A stretch of 64,000 bases of DNA, taken from contig CM019825.1 in the NCBI GenBank assembly GCA_009763385.1, forward strand, positions 117,175,131 to 117,239,130, given 5' to 3'. The notes under the pieces are model-generated. The model searched no databases. It was not told the DNA's origin and saw only the letters and a list, made by a program, of their open reading frames with translations. Numbering within the stretch: position 1 is the first letter of the stretch; every line of letters begins with the position of its first letter. A program made the translations under genes and the position numbers. Of the stretch, positions 43,435-53,984 are shown one piece after another. The DNA is from Coix lacryma-jobi var. lacryma-jobi. Lineage: Eukaryota > Streptophyta > Magnoliopsida > Poales > Poaceae.

Positions 43435-44100
43435 ACTCGCTAAATGAAAAGATAGTGCGTCGTCGAGTTTCAGGCTGCTAACTTTAAGGAGATCTCTTTC
43501 GATCTCTAGCGCGACGAAAGCTTTTTGTGAGAATTCCACAAACTTATTCGCCTCCTCACTGCCGCCAGGAAGGATTCCAGCCCAACGATAATCAAGTCGG
43601 CAGGCGAGTTGGGCATCTGAGGCCGCACCTAGAGAATGAGCAATGCGATAAGACTCCTCTTTTGCTTCATCAGTTTCGTTCGATGAGCTCAAGCCAGTAT
43701 AAAAACGTGGGTTCTCGTAGTCCGAAGGCACCCCATCGAGAACCAACCGCCCGTAACCCAAAAGCTGCCCCTCCACCGTTTCCTGTGTCAGTTGAATGCA
43801 ACGCGGCGAAAGGCGTAGCTTACCTTTGTCGACAGCAGCAGGAGCGGGCATTTTCAAGGACACAGTTCCTCTTTCGCTAGCAGCCATTTTTTCGCCAGGC
43901 GCCCGTGCAGAGGCTTCAGGGCATGGAGCTTTCGGCTTCTTTGCCGGGCGCTCCGTGGCATCGGGCAGACCAGAGGGTTTGCGCGAACCAATCTTCGCGA
44001 AAGTCGGCATGTCAGCGACCAAAGCATCATCGTTGAAAGCCATGTGCGAGAGATGCACGTTCGGTTTCTTCGGAGCCATTCCTGTAGCGTAAGATGCGCT
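43435..44100 (-). pseudogene. Tat antisense gene, middle exon
   Basis: Exon bounded by an acceptor TTTTTGCAG (AG at 44101-44102) and a donor AGT/GTAAGT (GT at 43433-43434). It encodes SASYATGMAPKKPNVHLS, a Pro/Lys/Ala-rich low-complexity stretch, and then GRLVLDGVPSDYENPRFYTG and a helical end LEIERDLLKVSSLKLDDAL. No stop occurs within it, and the splice phases on both sides match. This is one of the clearest signs that the antisense ORF is a spliced gene. Confidence 0.6.
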
Positions 44101-44226
44101 CTGCAAAAACACGCCAGAAATAAGGCGCACAATCGTAAGTTTCGAAAATAGTAGCTGGATACGAAAGCCGCATGCGACAAAAAAGGGGGGCGCAAGGCGA
44201 AACAAAATAGGCACAGAAGCATAAAC

Positions 44227-44819
44227 TGACCACCCTCGAGTGATCAAAAGGGTCAACGTCAGGGATCGACTCCAGTGCTCCCCCTCGGCTCTTAAGCATT
44301 GGTTTGGCAATTAGACGACCAATGCGAATATCTCCAACTTCAGCAGCTTTTTGCCGAGGGATCACACAGTTGCGTCCCCCGTGCCGGACCACGACCTTGC
44401 CTTTCGCCCTCGGGTTCTCAGTCTCTTCCTTGCCTTCGTCAACCAAAGGCCTTTCGGCATAATTGATGCCCATCGCGTCGAAAGCCCAGTTCAAGCGACG
44501 ACTTCGGCCGAGGTTGCCGAGTTGGAACTCACTTTCTTTTCGTAAATATGGCCCGCAAATTTTCCTCGTTTCGCTTTCAATATGCTTCACAAAGCTTTCA
44601 TCATGAGCAAAATTCGCGGGTCTCTCAAGCAGAAGAAGGGGGGCCCGATACCCGTCCGTGTCAAAAAAGCCTTCGAAAGAGGTTGCGCTGCAGAGCGGGT
44701 TTATCCCGATAGCCATCCACTCTTTGACTAAGTCTTGGCTAATTTGAAACTGAGCGGTGAGTGCGAAAGCATCTCCGCAGCGAACGACTTCTTTGTCATT
44801 CAGCGCCACGGGCGGAAGA
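44227..44819 (-). pseudogene. Tat antisense gene, first exon, part after the Athila insertion
   Basis: Second half of the exon that begins at 53388. It reads from HLPPVALNDKEVVRCGDAFA and continues through NPARGK-type linkers to SIPDVDPFDHSR near 44232, where a donor-like region precedes the next exon. The reading frame continues from the segment at 52608-53388 once the Athila-like element and one ATGCC copy are discounted. No stop occurs in this part. Confidence 0.65.
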
Positions 44820-44824
44820 TGCCT
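44820..44824. other. Target site duplication ATGCC (left) of Athila-like element 2
   Basis: ATGCC precedes TGTTGACCC here and is repeated at 52603-52607. Confidence 0.92.
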
Positions 44825-46241
44825 GTTGACCCTTACTAACGTCGCTACCAAGAGTAGAGAAAAACTCTGTCCCTGGCAACGGCGCCAGAAAGCTTGTTCG
44901 GTATTTTAAACGCACACAGAAAAATCCGCAAGCGCACGGATACCGATGTAGCTTTCACCCGAGAGTATTCCAGGGTATCGATTTCCACGGGGAACGTGAA
45001 GTGTACTAGAAGAATTAAGAACGTCCAAGAAAAGAATGGTAAAGTGGTTAGAGAGAGATTTAGGGTTTTCTAAGCTGGTCTATCTAATTAAAGGCTCACT
45101 ATACTTTACTTACTTCGGAGCAGCAGGTCCTTTCCAACTCTCGAGAAAGACTGGGAAGAAGGTAGTTGGGGGAAGGCTGTCAAAAGCTCTACGAGAACAC
45201 CAACCCTAACGTGGTGGATTACAAAGGCTTGACAGAGCTGTCACCTCTAGGGCTACCACAACTATCCGGAGGATTGGGCGCAAACTCAGGTAAACCCTAG
45301 TCTAGACACCGTGTCTACACTAACGCTTACTACTCTAATTACGTACGATAACTAGAGCACTCAATACGAGCAGAGATCCAGTAAATAAAATAAAGTAAGA
45401 ACTGAAATTAAATATAATACTTAGAAATAGTAAATGAAGAACCTGGAGATTACTTGAAGACGAACCAGATGCTGCACCATTACAATGTCGAGGAAGATCC
45501 GACAGATCCGGCTCCTCCTCAGCTCTCTCCTCCTCTCTCTAATCCAATCTCTAATTACAACTAGATGAACTAGACATCTAGAACAAGAACTAGAACTAGA
45601 ACTAGATCTAATTCTAGATGAACTAGAAGAGATTCATCTAGAGGGACCTCTACTTCTACTTGAAACCCTAGTTTCTGATTTGGAGATGAATAATGAAGAT
45701 GGAGATGCCTGGAGAGGGGGGTCTGGGTCTCGTTTTATAGCCCGGAGCGTGGAACGTGAGCCCTTGGATCAAACCGACTTCAGGGATGGTGAAGATGCAT
45801 CCTAGGAGGCGGTGGAAGAAGGTTCCAGAAGGCGGAGGCAAAACGGGCTCCGTGGCCGACCGGTCGGTCTCCATGTGGGACCGGTCGGTCTGGCCCAGTG
45901 GGCCCACGTGGTGGGCCGCCTCATGGTGTCTTCTGGTGTCTTCTAAATCCTTCTTTTGCAGATTTCGTTGCGAAATTAATATCTTTTCATCCGAGACTCC
46001 GAATATAGCAAATGATATGTCCGTTTTGATCATCTCGACGAGCTCTTCGCAATGGTGCACTCCAATTCTTCACTTGAGATACTTTTATATGGTGAAATAT
46101 TGATATCCTACAAAACAAGTGAGAGCACCAAAACTCGTGGAACTTGTTAGTTTCAAACCCTACAACTATGCTTTGTAATTCATTTAATGTCATTTCATGC
46201 AATAGTTGATGGTTAATTATGAGCATCAGTGAGCGTCAACA
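44825..46241 (-). repeat. 3' LTR of Athila-like element 2 (1417 bp)
   Basis: Plus-strand ends are TGTTGACCC...GCGTCAACA. Nearly identical by eye to the other LTR. It carries the internal PBS copy at 44871-44888 and two palindromes, CCGACCGGTCGG (45856-45867) and GACCGGTC (45879-45886). Confidence 0.92.
44871..44888 (-). other. PBS copy inside the 3' LTR of Athila-like element 2
   Basis: On the minus strand TGGCGCCGTTGCCAGGGA: the tRNA-Asp type site with one change, 46 bp inside the LTR end. Confidence 0.8.
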
Positions 46242-46256
46242 AGTTCCCCCAAGCTT
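46242..46256 (-). other. Polypurine tract of Athila-like element 2
   Basis: On the minus strand AAGCTTGGGGGAACT abuts TGTTGACGC, the LTR start. Confidence 0.82.
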
Positions 46257-49200
46257 AAACTTTGCTAGTCCCGAGCAAAGCCAACCTCAACAATGGATGA
46301 GGAGTTACTGCAATATCTGCACTTCTAACAAGTACACATGTATTCAAACAGAAGTTCTCATATGGAATAGAAAAAAGTATCATATTATTCATCATGGGGC
46401 TTAGTACTTTACCTTGAATCTTGAGTAACTGATAGATAGAATGATCAAATCAAGCATATGTCTCTAGTTCTGTCACTTCACCATTATGCCGGAGTTTTTA
46501 TGAATTTTCAAAAAGATTAAAAACATATGTTGTCAAATTAAACAATGGATCCAAAGAGAAAGTCAACCACACTATTGAGTCGAGAAGTGCATGTGTATGG
46601 AAAATGGAGGCGGATGCTCTTTTGAAATATATCACTCTCTTTTGTTTATCAGAGGCACATGGTTATGAGGCTAATTCTACTGACGGGCACATGCCCATTT
46701 TTTTCTGATATTCTTTTTTTTCATTATTTTTTTTGAGGTTCTGGACACTTGTCCCTTTTTATTTCCGCGGGATCTATCTTTTTGAGGTTTTGGACACTTG
46801 TCCCTTTTTATTTCCTCGGATTTTCTCTCTTTTTTTTCTTTTTTTTAATAGCCACATGCTTCCAACAAACTTTTGAGAGGATAACAATAGATAATCATGA
46901 GCATTTATGCGGAAGATATATGAAATGTGTAAGTGATCTCAATTCAATAGTATGATAACTTCTCACAGGGTCAACAAAGCTTAATTTAACTCAATGCAAT
47001 TATTTGTCATATTAATATTGGAAACTCTCCAGAATTCTAGTGTTGTTTAGAACAAGATAATAGCAGCTCAGATCATCCTATGTCATATCTGTCAACTACT
47101 TAGACTCTAGGTTAAGCATTTGCTACCTGTGCATTTAATTTCATTTTTAAGCATCATTATTAATCAGGAGAACTCATGCTTTGAAGACTAGGTACTTGAA
47201 AGAAATTAGATAGAGAAACTATTCATCATTTCCATATAAAAGATTAGAGAGAGAGTTCTTCTTTTACTATTAACTTCCTAAAACAAACTAAGCAAACTTA
47301 ACACACTATTTATTTAACCTAACACACTTATTATAAATAACTAAGATAGTGAATAAGACATACCTGGATCACGAAGATAACAGGGGTGCGTCTCCCCCAA
47401 GCCGGTTCCCTTAATAGCGTTGAGCCTTCATGTGCCCATATATTTTTTTCTTTCTAATTAATGGTGAGCCTTCATGTGCCCACATTTTTTCATTTTATTT
47501 TATTTATGTATAGAAAGAAAACTTAAGAGGATAAGGATACTTACGTGGATACATGGGGTGCCTTCCCCCAAGCTGAATGTTGACGTAGTCGTTCGATCTT
47601 GCCATGTAGCAGACTGGCGGTGGAAATGTGTTTCCTCTGTCAGAGCTTTGATTGGTGTTGATGGTTGTGGAAACAATGCTCAAACAGTGGATAGAACATC
47701 CACTTGCTCGTCAGCTTTTCTTGGTCTTTCAATCCTTTTGGTGAAGGTTCAGATATTTAGGTCCGACGAACCGGACCTTCCCTTGGTTCAGACCTCCCAA
47801 GGTTGTCAGACGTTTGGAAAGTTGTTATTGATTGTACTTCTTAGGTGTGGACTTTTTCTTCCATACTTTCTTGGTCTGAGTCTTCACTTCCTGTGGTTCA
47901 CTGTCTTGAGGTTTCTCTTCTTTCTTTTCTGGGACAGTGTCGATAGCTTCTTCTTCGTGATTGGTCTCTCTATTCTTGATAGTTTGTCTTCTTTGGCTTT
48001 GAGAGCGGCGTCTTTCACTTCTATTCTTCTTGGGTGCTTCATTGGGCATGTAGTTGATGAAGTTGCATCGTGCCTTTTCTCCAGGAAAGTGAAAATCGAT
48101 TTCCTCTTGTAGATGACTGTACTTGTAGCGTAGAGGAATGGTCTTCCTAGGTTGAGGTGGACATCATCGTCTTCTCATGTCGAGGATCAAGAAGTCTGTG
48201 GGGACTTCATGACCTCTAATTCTGACTATGACGTCTTCCATCATTCCTTCTTATTTATGCCTCTTGATATGGTGTCACTCATGTTATTTGTTCGTCCAGT
48301 AGTTTGAAGTGAAGCGTTAATTGTGGACGCTGGCAACATCTTGCTCAATGTGCATGTTCTTGTAGATCTAGGACCTTCACTCTGTAGAATTTGGGAGTGA
48401 CAAACTTCTTCATGTTTTGCTCAAGAGTGTGTCCTGCTCATAAAGACAAGGTAGAGATCAAGTGCATGGGCTCTGTTGGTGGAAAAACACCAATAGAACC
48501 AAAAGTTTTGTTCATTCTTCTCTAACCTTAGGCACATTGCATAAGACAAACTTGTTGTTTATGTGTCCTCTTCAATCTTAACATGAGTGATAGGATCGGA
48601 GGATGAGCATGAAAGTAGCATCTTAAAATATTTAAGAGATCAGACTACTTAACCCAAGGAAGGATAATCTATGCATAAAGTGTCGATATTTTTATGATTG
48701 TGATATATCATCTTCCAAAGGTTAAATGCATAACATTTTATCTCATTGGTTAAGATAGTGAGATTCAAGAGAGTAAAGCTAAGAACAAAGATTAAAGAAC
48801 TGAACATGTTGAGTTGATTAGGTTGGATCAAATAAGATGCAACTGAAACATGTTTGGTTCTTATTTATGCACATTCTAGAATTAAGGAGAAGCTTTTTAA
48901 AGTGATGGTCACATACCTTGAGATGTTACCTTTATCATTGAAGAGTGATGTGTCGAACCACCTTGTGGAAGCTTCTCTTGTCTGGCTGGTTGTTCTTCAT
49001 GAATAGCTTGTCTTCTCTTGCTTATCTCATAGTGAACTTGAGTGATGGGAGCTTGAGAGGAGGAAGGTATAGTAGAATCATCTTTAGAGGGATCAACCTT
49101 CCTTCTCTGTGTGTCAACCTATCAGTGAAGATGTGTTGTTCCTCCCACGATGGTCTTTATTTTCTTGTGACCCAGCTCAGACTTGTTCACCTACTTTCAT

Positions 49201-50005
49201 GGAGTGAGTGCTTTGATTGTAGGTATTGTTTTGTGGCACTCATCTTCTGTCTTGTTCTACAGATCTCACTTCTCCATGATTAGTGAGTTGTGTCTCCCTT
49301 GCGCTAGTTGTTGAAGTTCATGTGTCTCTTCATCTCCAGTGTGGGTTCATCTCAGTACTTTCCCAAATTGATATTGAAAGTTTCCTGCAGGGGTTAGTCC
49401 AACAAAATATCCAACATCCACTATAGCATACTATTAGTTTAAAAATCAACCTAGACACCACGTCTAATTTGATTTAGGAAGGCATTTTAAGCTAAGCATG
49501 CTTAATTTAAAAACCTTTGAAAGCAAGATCATTACTCCTAAACTAGGCACCATGCTCAATTTAAGAGATGTATGAAAGTACTTCAAACCTAAACATATTC
49601 TATAGTAGATGAAGGTAGCATTAAAACATTAAAGAGATTTACTCAAATGATGATGAAAGAGCATGATTAGTGTATAGCACATGAGCATGTCTTAAAGGTA
49701 GGGACAACCAATATAGCAACATGGTAAGAGATGTTCTTACAAAGTGCATTCCCAAACTTGGATTTTGCAAAAATCAAGATTGGATGAATGTAATTCAATG
49801 TTGCATGATGATTAGTTGGACATACCTTGGGTTTGTCGTTCCTTCAAACATTTTTGCTCTAGACCTGCAAAGGTTAGTGACAAGAATACCCGAAGGAATA
49901 TTTTAACAATTATATCTCTATGCTCATTACACAAGGGTAGTGTAGCAAGAAAGTAAACACTGATCTGAAAAGTGCTTGTTTTAGGACACTGTCTTTGGGA
50001 AACCT
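46257..50005 (-). mobile_element. Athila-like element 2, long non-coding interior
   Basis: 3.75 kb with no protein domain that I recognise on either strand. Frames such as 47474-48112 (plus) and 47825-48049 (minus) are low-complexity and unsupported. Polypurine-like CTTGGGGGAGAC (near 47393) and CAGCTTGGGGGAAGG (near 47562), both on the minus strand, repeat the sequence of the true tract. T-rich runs with TTTGAGGTTYTGGACACTTGTCCC occur twice (about 46730 and 46780). Confidence 0.65.
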
Positions 50006-51082
50006 TCAGAATGAGATTTGGTGAAGTGGTTTCCCCTCCAACACCAACTTAAGAGCACAACGAGATCTACAAAATTTGTGATAAACATATGCATCTACAA
50101 CCACCCTTTTGATGTTTTTGTAAACAGAAAGCGTGAGGGGGTTGAAAATCTCGAGTGTGGCAATGTTAGACAGACCACTTGAATCAGGAGATGTCTCATA
50201 TGAGCATGGATTTAAAGAGGTGTTTATGAAGTAGCTTCCATGCTCTTTGATATCATCCTCCTCGTTTTCAGAGAAGAACACCGAAGGATAGGGTTCATCA
50301 TTTTCTAAAGTGTAGGGTGTTTTCTCTAGAGAAGGTTCTGTGACAACCAAATTGGAAGGATTTGAAGGAATTTCAAATTCAGTTGTGTGTTCCTCCTCAT
50401 GTTGGTCGGGGTTGAGCTCGACTTCTTCTTCTGGGAATTCGTCAAAAATGCCAGTGTAAGGAGTGTCTTCAAGGATTTTATTTAGGATGTCTCCTCCTTC
50501 ACTAACAAGTTTATGTGAGAATGATCCTCCAAAAGCTAAATCGAGATGTAGAGCAGCTTCCTTGTTAAGACCACAATAAAAGTGAAAGTGTAGCACATGG
50601 TCTGGCAAGGAAAGGTTTGGGCTAGAATTGGTAAGGTGTTTGAACCTAGCCCAAGCTGCTCCTAGCGTCTCCTCTTTTTGTTTGAATGTAAGAACTTCGA
50701 TTCTAAGATCAGCGATTCGAAAAAGAGGGAAGAAAGCAAGACAAAAGTTGTCTCGAAGTTCATCCCAATTCCCATTTACGCCCCTTACGGAATGGTCATA
50801 CCATTTTCTCGCTCTTCCCAAAAGGGAGAACAGGAATAGTTTCCATTTAATGGTCTCTTGTGTCATGCCGGCAATAGTCCGACAAGAACACAACTGCTCA
50901 AATTCCCTAAGGTGGGTGTATGGATCTTCGTCTTCTGACCCAGAGAAGGATTTCTCCCGAACCATGGCTATAAGAGCAGGGCGAAGCTCATAGCCATCTG
51001 TAAGAATGGGGTGTGATAATGGTGGAGGCTCCAACAAGTCGCCCTTTGGAGTAAAGAATTTAAAAATAGGAGTGAAATCCAT
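50006..51082 (-). CDS. Gag of Athila-like element 2
   Basis: Retrotransposon gag (PF03732 type). I place the start at the ATG at 51082 (MDFTPIFKFFTPKGD), because a longer in-frame start at 51199 would lie inside the LTR and overlap the PBS. Family blocks in order: YTHLREFEQLCSCRTI, WKLFLFSLLGRARKWYDHS, WDELRDNFCLAFFPLFRIA, and FKQKEETLGAAWARFKHL. An acidic C-terminal third follows (EFPEEEVELNPDQHEEEH), then KPLHQISF at the end. No zinc knuckle is seen. The frame is intact over 358 codons, unlike the other retroelement genes here, which may mean recent insertion or retained use of Gag by a non-autonomous element. Confidence 0.85.
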   Translation of the reverse strand: MDFTPIFKFFTPKGDLLEPPPLSHPILTDGYELRPALIAMVREKSFSGSEDEDPYTHLREFEQLCSCRTIAGMTQETIKWKLFLFSLLGRARKWYDHSVRGVNGNWDELRDNFCLAFFPLFRIADLRIEVLTFKQKEETLGAAWARFKHLTNSSPNLSLPDHVLHFHFYCGLNKEAALHLDLAFGGSFSHKLVSEGGDILNKILEDTPYTGIFDEFPEEEVELNPDQHEEEHTTEFEIPSNPSNLVVTEPSLEKTPYTLENDEPYPSVFFSENEEDDIKEHGSYFINTSLNPCSYETSPDSSGLSNIATLEIFNPLTLSVYKNIKRVVVDAYVYHKFCRSRCALKLVLEGKPLHQISF

Positions 51083-51165
51083 GTGGTGATTGGTGGTAAA
51101 AGAAAAAGGTGGTAAAAAGAAAAGAAACACGGACGAACTTGGTTCGATTCTAGAACAGCTACCGT

Positions 51166-51183
51166 TCCCCGGCAACGGCGCTA
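51166..51183 (-). other. External primer-binding site of Athila-like element 2
   Basis: On the minus strand TAGCGCCGTTGCCGGGGA lies 7 bases after the LTR end GTCAACA. It differs from the tRNA-Asp complement at the second base only. Confidence 0.75.
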
Positions 51184-51190
51184 GAAAGCT

Positions 51191-52602
51191 TGTTGACACT
51201 TACTAACGTCGCTACCAAGAGTAGAGAAAAACTCTGTCCCCGGCAACGGCGCCAGAAAGCTTGTTGGGTATTTTAAACGCACACAGAAAAATCCGCAAGC
51301 GCACGGATACCGATGTAGCTTTCACCCGAGAGTATTCCAGGGTATCGATTTCCACGGGGAACATGAAGTGTACTAGAAGAATTAAGAACGTCCAAGAAAA
51401 GAATGGTAAAGTGGTTAGAGAGAGATTTAGGGTTTTCTAAGCTGGTCTATCTAATTAAAGGCTCACTATACTTTACTTACTTCGAAGTAGCAGATCCTTT
51501 CCAACTCTCGAGAAAGACTGGGAAGAAGGTAGTTGGGGGAAGGCTGCCAAAAGCTCTACGAGAACACCAACCCTAACGTGGTGGATTACAAAGGCCTGAC
51601 AGAGCTGTCACCTCTGGGGCTACCACAACTATCCGGAGGATTGGGCGCAAACTCAGGTAAACCCTAGTCTAGACACCGTGTCTACACTAACGCTTACTGC
51701 TCTAATTACGTACGATAACTAGAGCACTCAATACAAGCAGAGATCCAGTAAATAAAATAAAGTAAGAACTGAAATTAAATATAATACTTAGAAATAGAAA
51801 ATGAAGAACCTGGAGATTACTTGAAGACGAACCAGATGCTGCACCATTACAATGTCGAGGAAGATCTGACAGATCCGGCTCCTCCTCAGCTCTCTCCTTC
51901 TCTCTCTAATCCAATCTCTAATTACAACTAGATGAACTAGACATCTAGAACAAGAACTAGAACTAGAACTAGATCTAATTCTAGATGAACTAGAAGAGAT
52001 TCATCTAGAGGGACTTTTACTTGTACTTGAAACCCTAGTTTCTGATTTGGAGATGAATAATGAAGATGCCTAGAGAGGGGGGTCTGGGTCTCGTTTTATA
52101 GCCCGGAGCGTGGAACGTGAGCCCTTGGATCAAACCGACTTCAGGGACGGTGAAGATGCATCCTAGGAGGCGGTGGAAGAAGGTTCCATAAGGCGGAGGC
52201 AAAACGGGCTCCGTGGCCGACCGGTCGGTCTCCATGTGGGACCGGTCGGTCTGGCCTAGTGGGCCCACATGGTGGGCCGCCTCATGGTGTCTTCTGGTGT
52301 CTTCTAAATCCTTCTTTTGCAGATTTCGTTGCGAAATTAATATCTTTTCATCCGAGACTCCGAATATAGCAAATGATATGTCCGTTTTGATCATCTCGAC
52401 GAGCTCTTCGCAATGGTGCACTCCAATTATTCACTTGAGATACTTTTATATGGTGAAATATTGATATCCTACAAAACAAGTGAGAGCACCAAAACTCGTG
52501 GAACTTGTTAGTTTCAAACCCTACAACTATGCTTTGTAATTCATTTAATGTCATTTCATGCAATAGTTGATGGTTAATTATGAGCATCAGTGAGCGTCAA
52601 CA
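51191..52602 (-). repeat. 5' LTR of Athila-like element 2 (1412 bp)
   Basis: Plus-strand ends are TGTTGACACTTAC...GCGTCAACA, followed by ATGCC (52603-52607). Differs from the 3' LTR by scattered substitutions and a few short indels. Confidence 0.92.
51237..51254 (-). other. PBS copy inside the 5' LTR of Athila-like element 2
   Basis: On the minus strand TGGCGCCGTTGCCGGGGA, a perfect match to the tRNA-Asp 3' end. It lies about 50 bp before the external PBS. Confidence 0.8.
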
Positions 52603-52607
52603 ATGCC
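52603..52607. other. Target site duplication ATGCC (right) of Athila-like element 2
   Basis: Second copy; see 44820-44824. Confidence 0.92.
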
Positions 52608-53388
52608 TCCCGGGGTATCTTTCCAAAACCGATACAAGCAGAGAGGCCTTTTTCTCCCCTTTGCCCAACTCGGAAGCGATGGTTTCGTTCGAGCAAACTC
52701 GTAAGTAGAACCAGAAACGATTCCAATCTGGCCACTTATTCCGATAGGTAAGCGAAATGGAAACGCTACCTCGGGTCTTCCACGGAACGAAATTAATACA
52801 TCCAATCTCGCTGGGCAGCTCGCCACCTAATAAAGGGTCGTTCACTTTCGTTGGTCGACGGTGAATATCGTAAAACCGCACAAAAGCGTCCGCTCCTGTC
52901 TTGCAGTCAAGCATCTTCATTGCCTGAGCGAAAACGCCGAGTCTGATGAAAGCGTTCGGCATCAGCTGATGGAGCTGTATTTTGAACCCCGAAAGGACGT
53001 CCGAGACAAATTCTTCAATTGGAAAATCTAACCCAGCAGCGAAATAGTCGCGAAAGACAATAGCTTCGTTCGGCCGCGGAATGGGCACCTCTTCGTCTCC
53101 AGGGACGCGGCAATTCGCCAAAAGGTCCGCCCTCAGAGGCCCCTTGTCGGCCATCGCTTGCAAACCGGTAGCCGTCATTCGCGAAGTGCCAAGATAAAAA
53201 GAACAGTCCGTAGGCACCGAAACAAGGCCAGAGTCCCCGTCGTTGGACGAGCTCCCACTGTGACTTGGAACCCGCGGAGCTCCCCCGGACCCAATCGATA
53301 CATCAACGCTACTTTCACGGCCGACAGACTCAGAGGCGCCACCGCTTTCGCTAGAGCTCGAAGTCGACGTGGAACTGGAAGATGCCAT
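52608..53388 (-). pseudogene. Tat antisense gene, first exon, N-terminal part (PF04195-like)
   Basis: Starts MASSSSTSTSSSSESGGASE at 53388, a Ser-rich low-complexity leader. A conserved domain follows that matches the putative gypsy-type transposon domain (PF04195/Transposase_28): EAIVFRDYFAAGLDFPIEEF, LHQLMPNAFIRLGVFAQAMK, and a second block WNRFWFYLRVCSNE. Such ORFs lie antisense to gag-pol in the 3' part of Tat-lineage elements of grasses; their function is unknown and the Pfam name does not show transposase activity. The frame is interrupted after YPGRH by the Athila-like element. Before that insertion this exon was open through to about 44232. Confidence 0.75.
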
Positions 53389-53984
53389 CTAACATGGCGC
53401 GAAAGACAAATGAACAATGGATGCATGCGAAAGAAAGAAAGAAAATTGCGGTGATAGCACACAAGCCGAAATAGCCAATTCGAAACATGAGCTAAGACGA
53501 AAAGAAACAAAGGCAAGAGGTAGCTACGCACCACAGTCGTTGCTCAGCGGATGGTCGAAGCAGGCACCGACAGCTTTCGCTCAAGCGAATGCTGCGAGGC
53601 TTCTCAGGCACGAGGCAGCGGGAATGCATCAAGTACAAAGTGGTCGACCCCGTCCAAAGCCCTCACGCTTTTATAGGAGCACGCAACGCACGGTTTCCGA
53701 GGAAGACGAAAAGGCCCCCCGACACGGGATTCGAAGTGCCGCAACGGTACGCCAACACGGTACACGGCTTTTGAGGAAGATGAAAAGGTGTCTGGGCACG
53801 GAATACGAAGCACCTCAACGATCTGACAGCCGTTACGCAATGTCAGGTGAACGACGTGACGTTCATTAAAAAAACCCGGCTTCGAAACGAAGAGAAGGGC
53901 ACTTTTTTTTGGGCGGGCGTAGGCGCCTGGCGAAAGGACACGGTCGAACTTCGCAAGCTTACGAATCTGACTGTGAGGGGCTAT
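53389..53984 (+). mobile_element. Tat element, region between antisense gene start and 3' LTR
   Basis: 596 bp. Presumed promoter/leader of the antisense gene. I see no coding sequence; the plus-strand frames here are unsupported. The last bases, GACTGTGAGGGGCTAT (53969-53984), are the purine-rich tract before the LTR. Confidence 0.55.

Larger units (their letters stand above)
44825..52602 (-). mobile_element. Athila-like element 2: complete, gag-only, 7.8 kb
   Basis: Minus-strand Ty3 element: 5' LTR 51191-52602, PBS 51166-51183, gag 51082-50006, then 3.7 kb without protease, RT, RNase H or integrase, polypurine tract 46242-46256, and 3' LTR 44825-46241. The 5-bp duplication ATGCC on both sides proves the limits. 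LTR ends, tRNA-Asp type PBS and polypurine context match Athila-like element 1. It must rely on enzymes of another element. It inserted into the first exon of the Tat antisense gene. Confidence 0.92.

Noticed and set aside
47474..48112. 212-residue open frame inside Athila-like element 2
   Set aside because: Low-complexity hydrophobic/Ser content and no domain; the reverse strand is equally open in parts.
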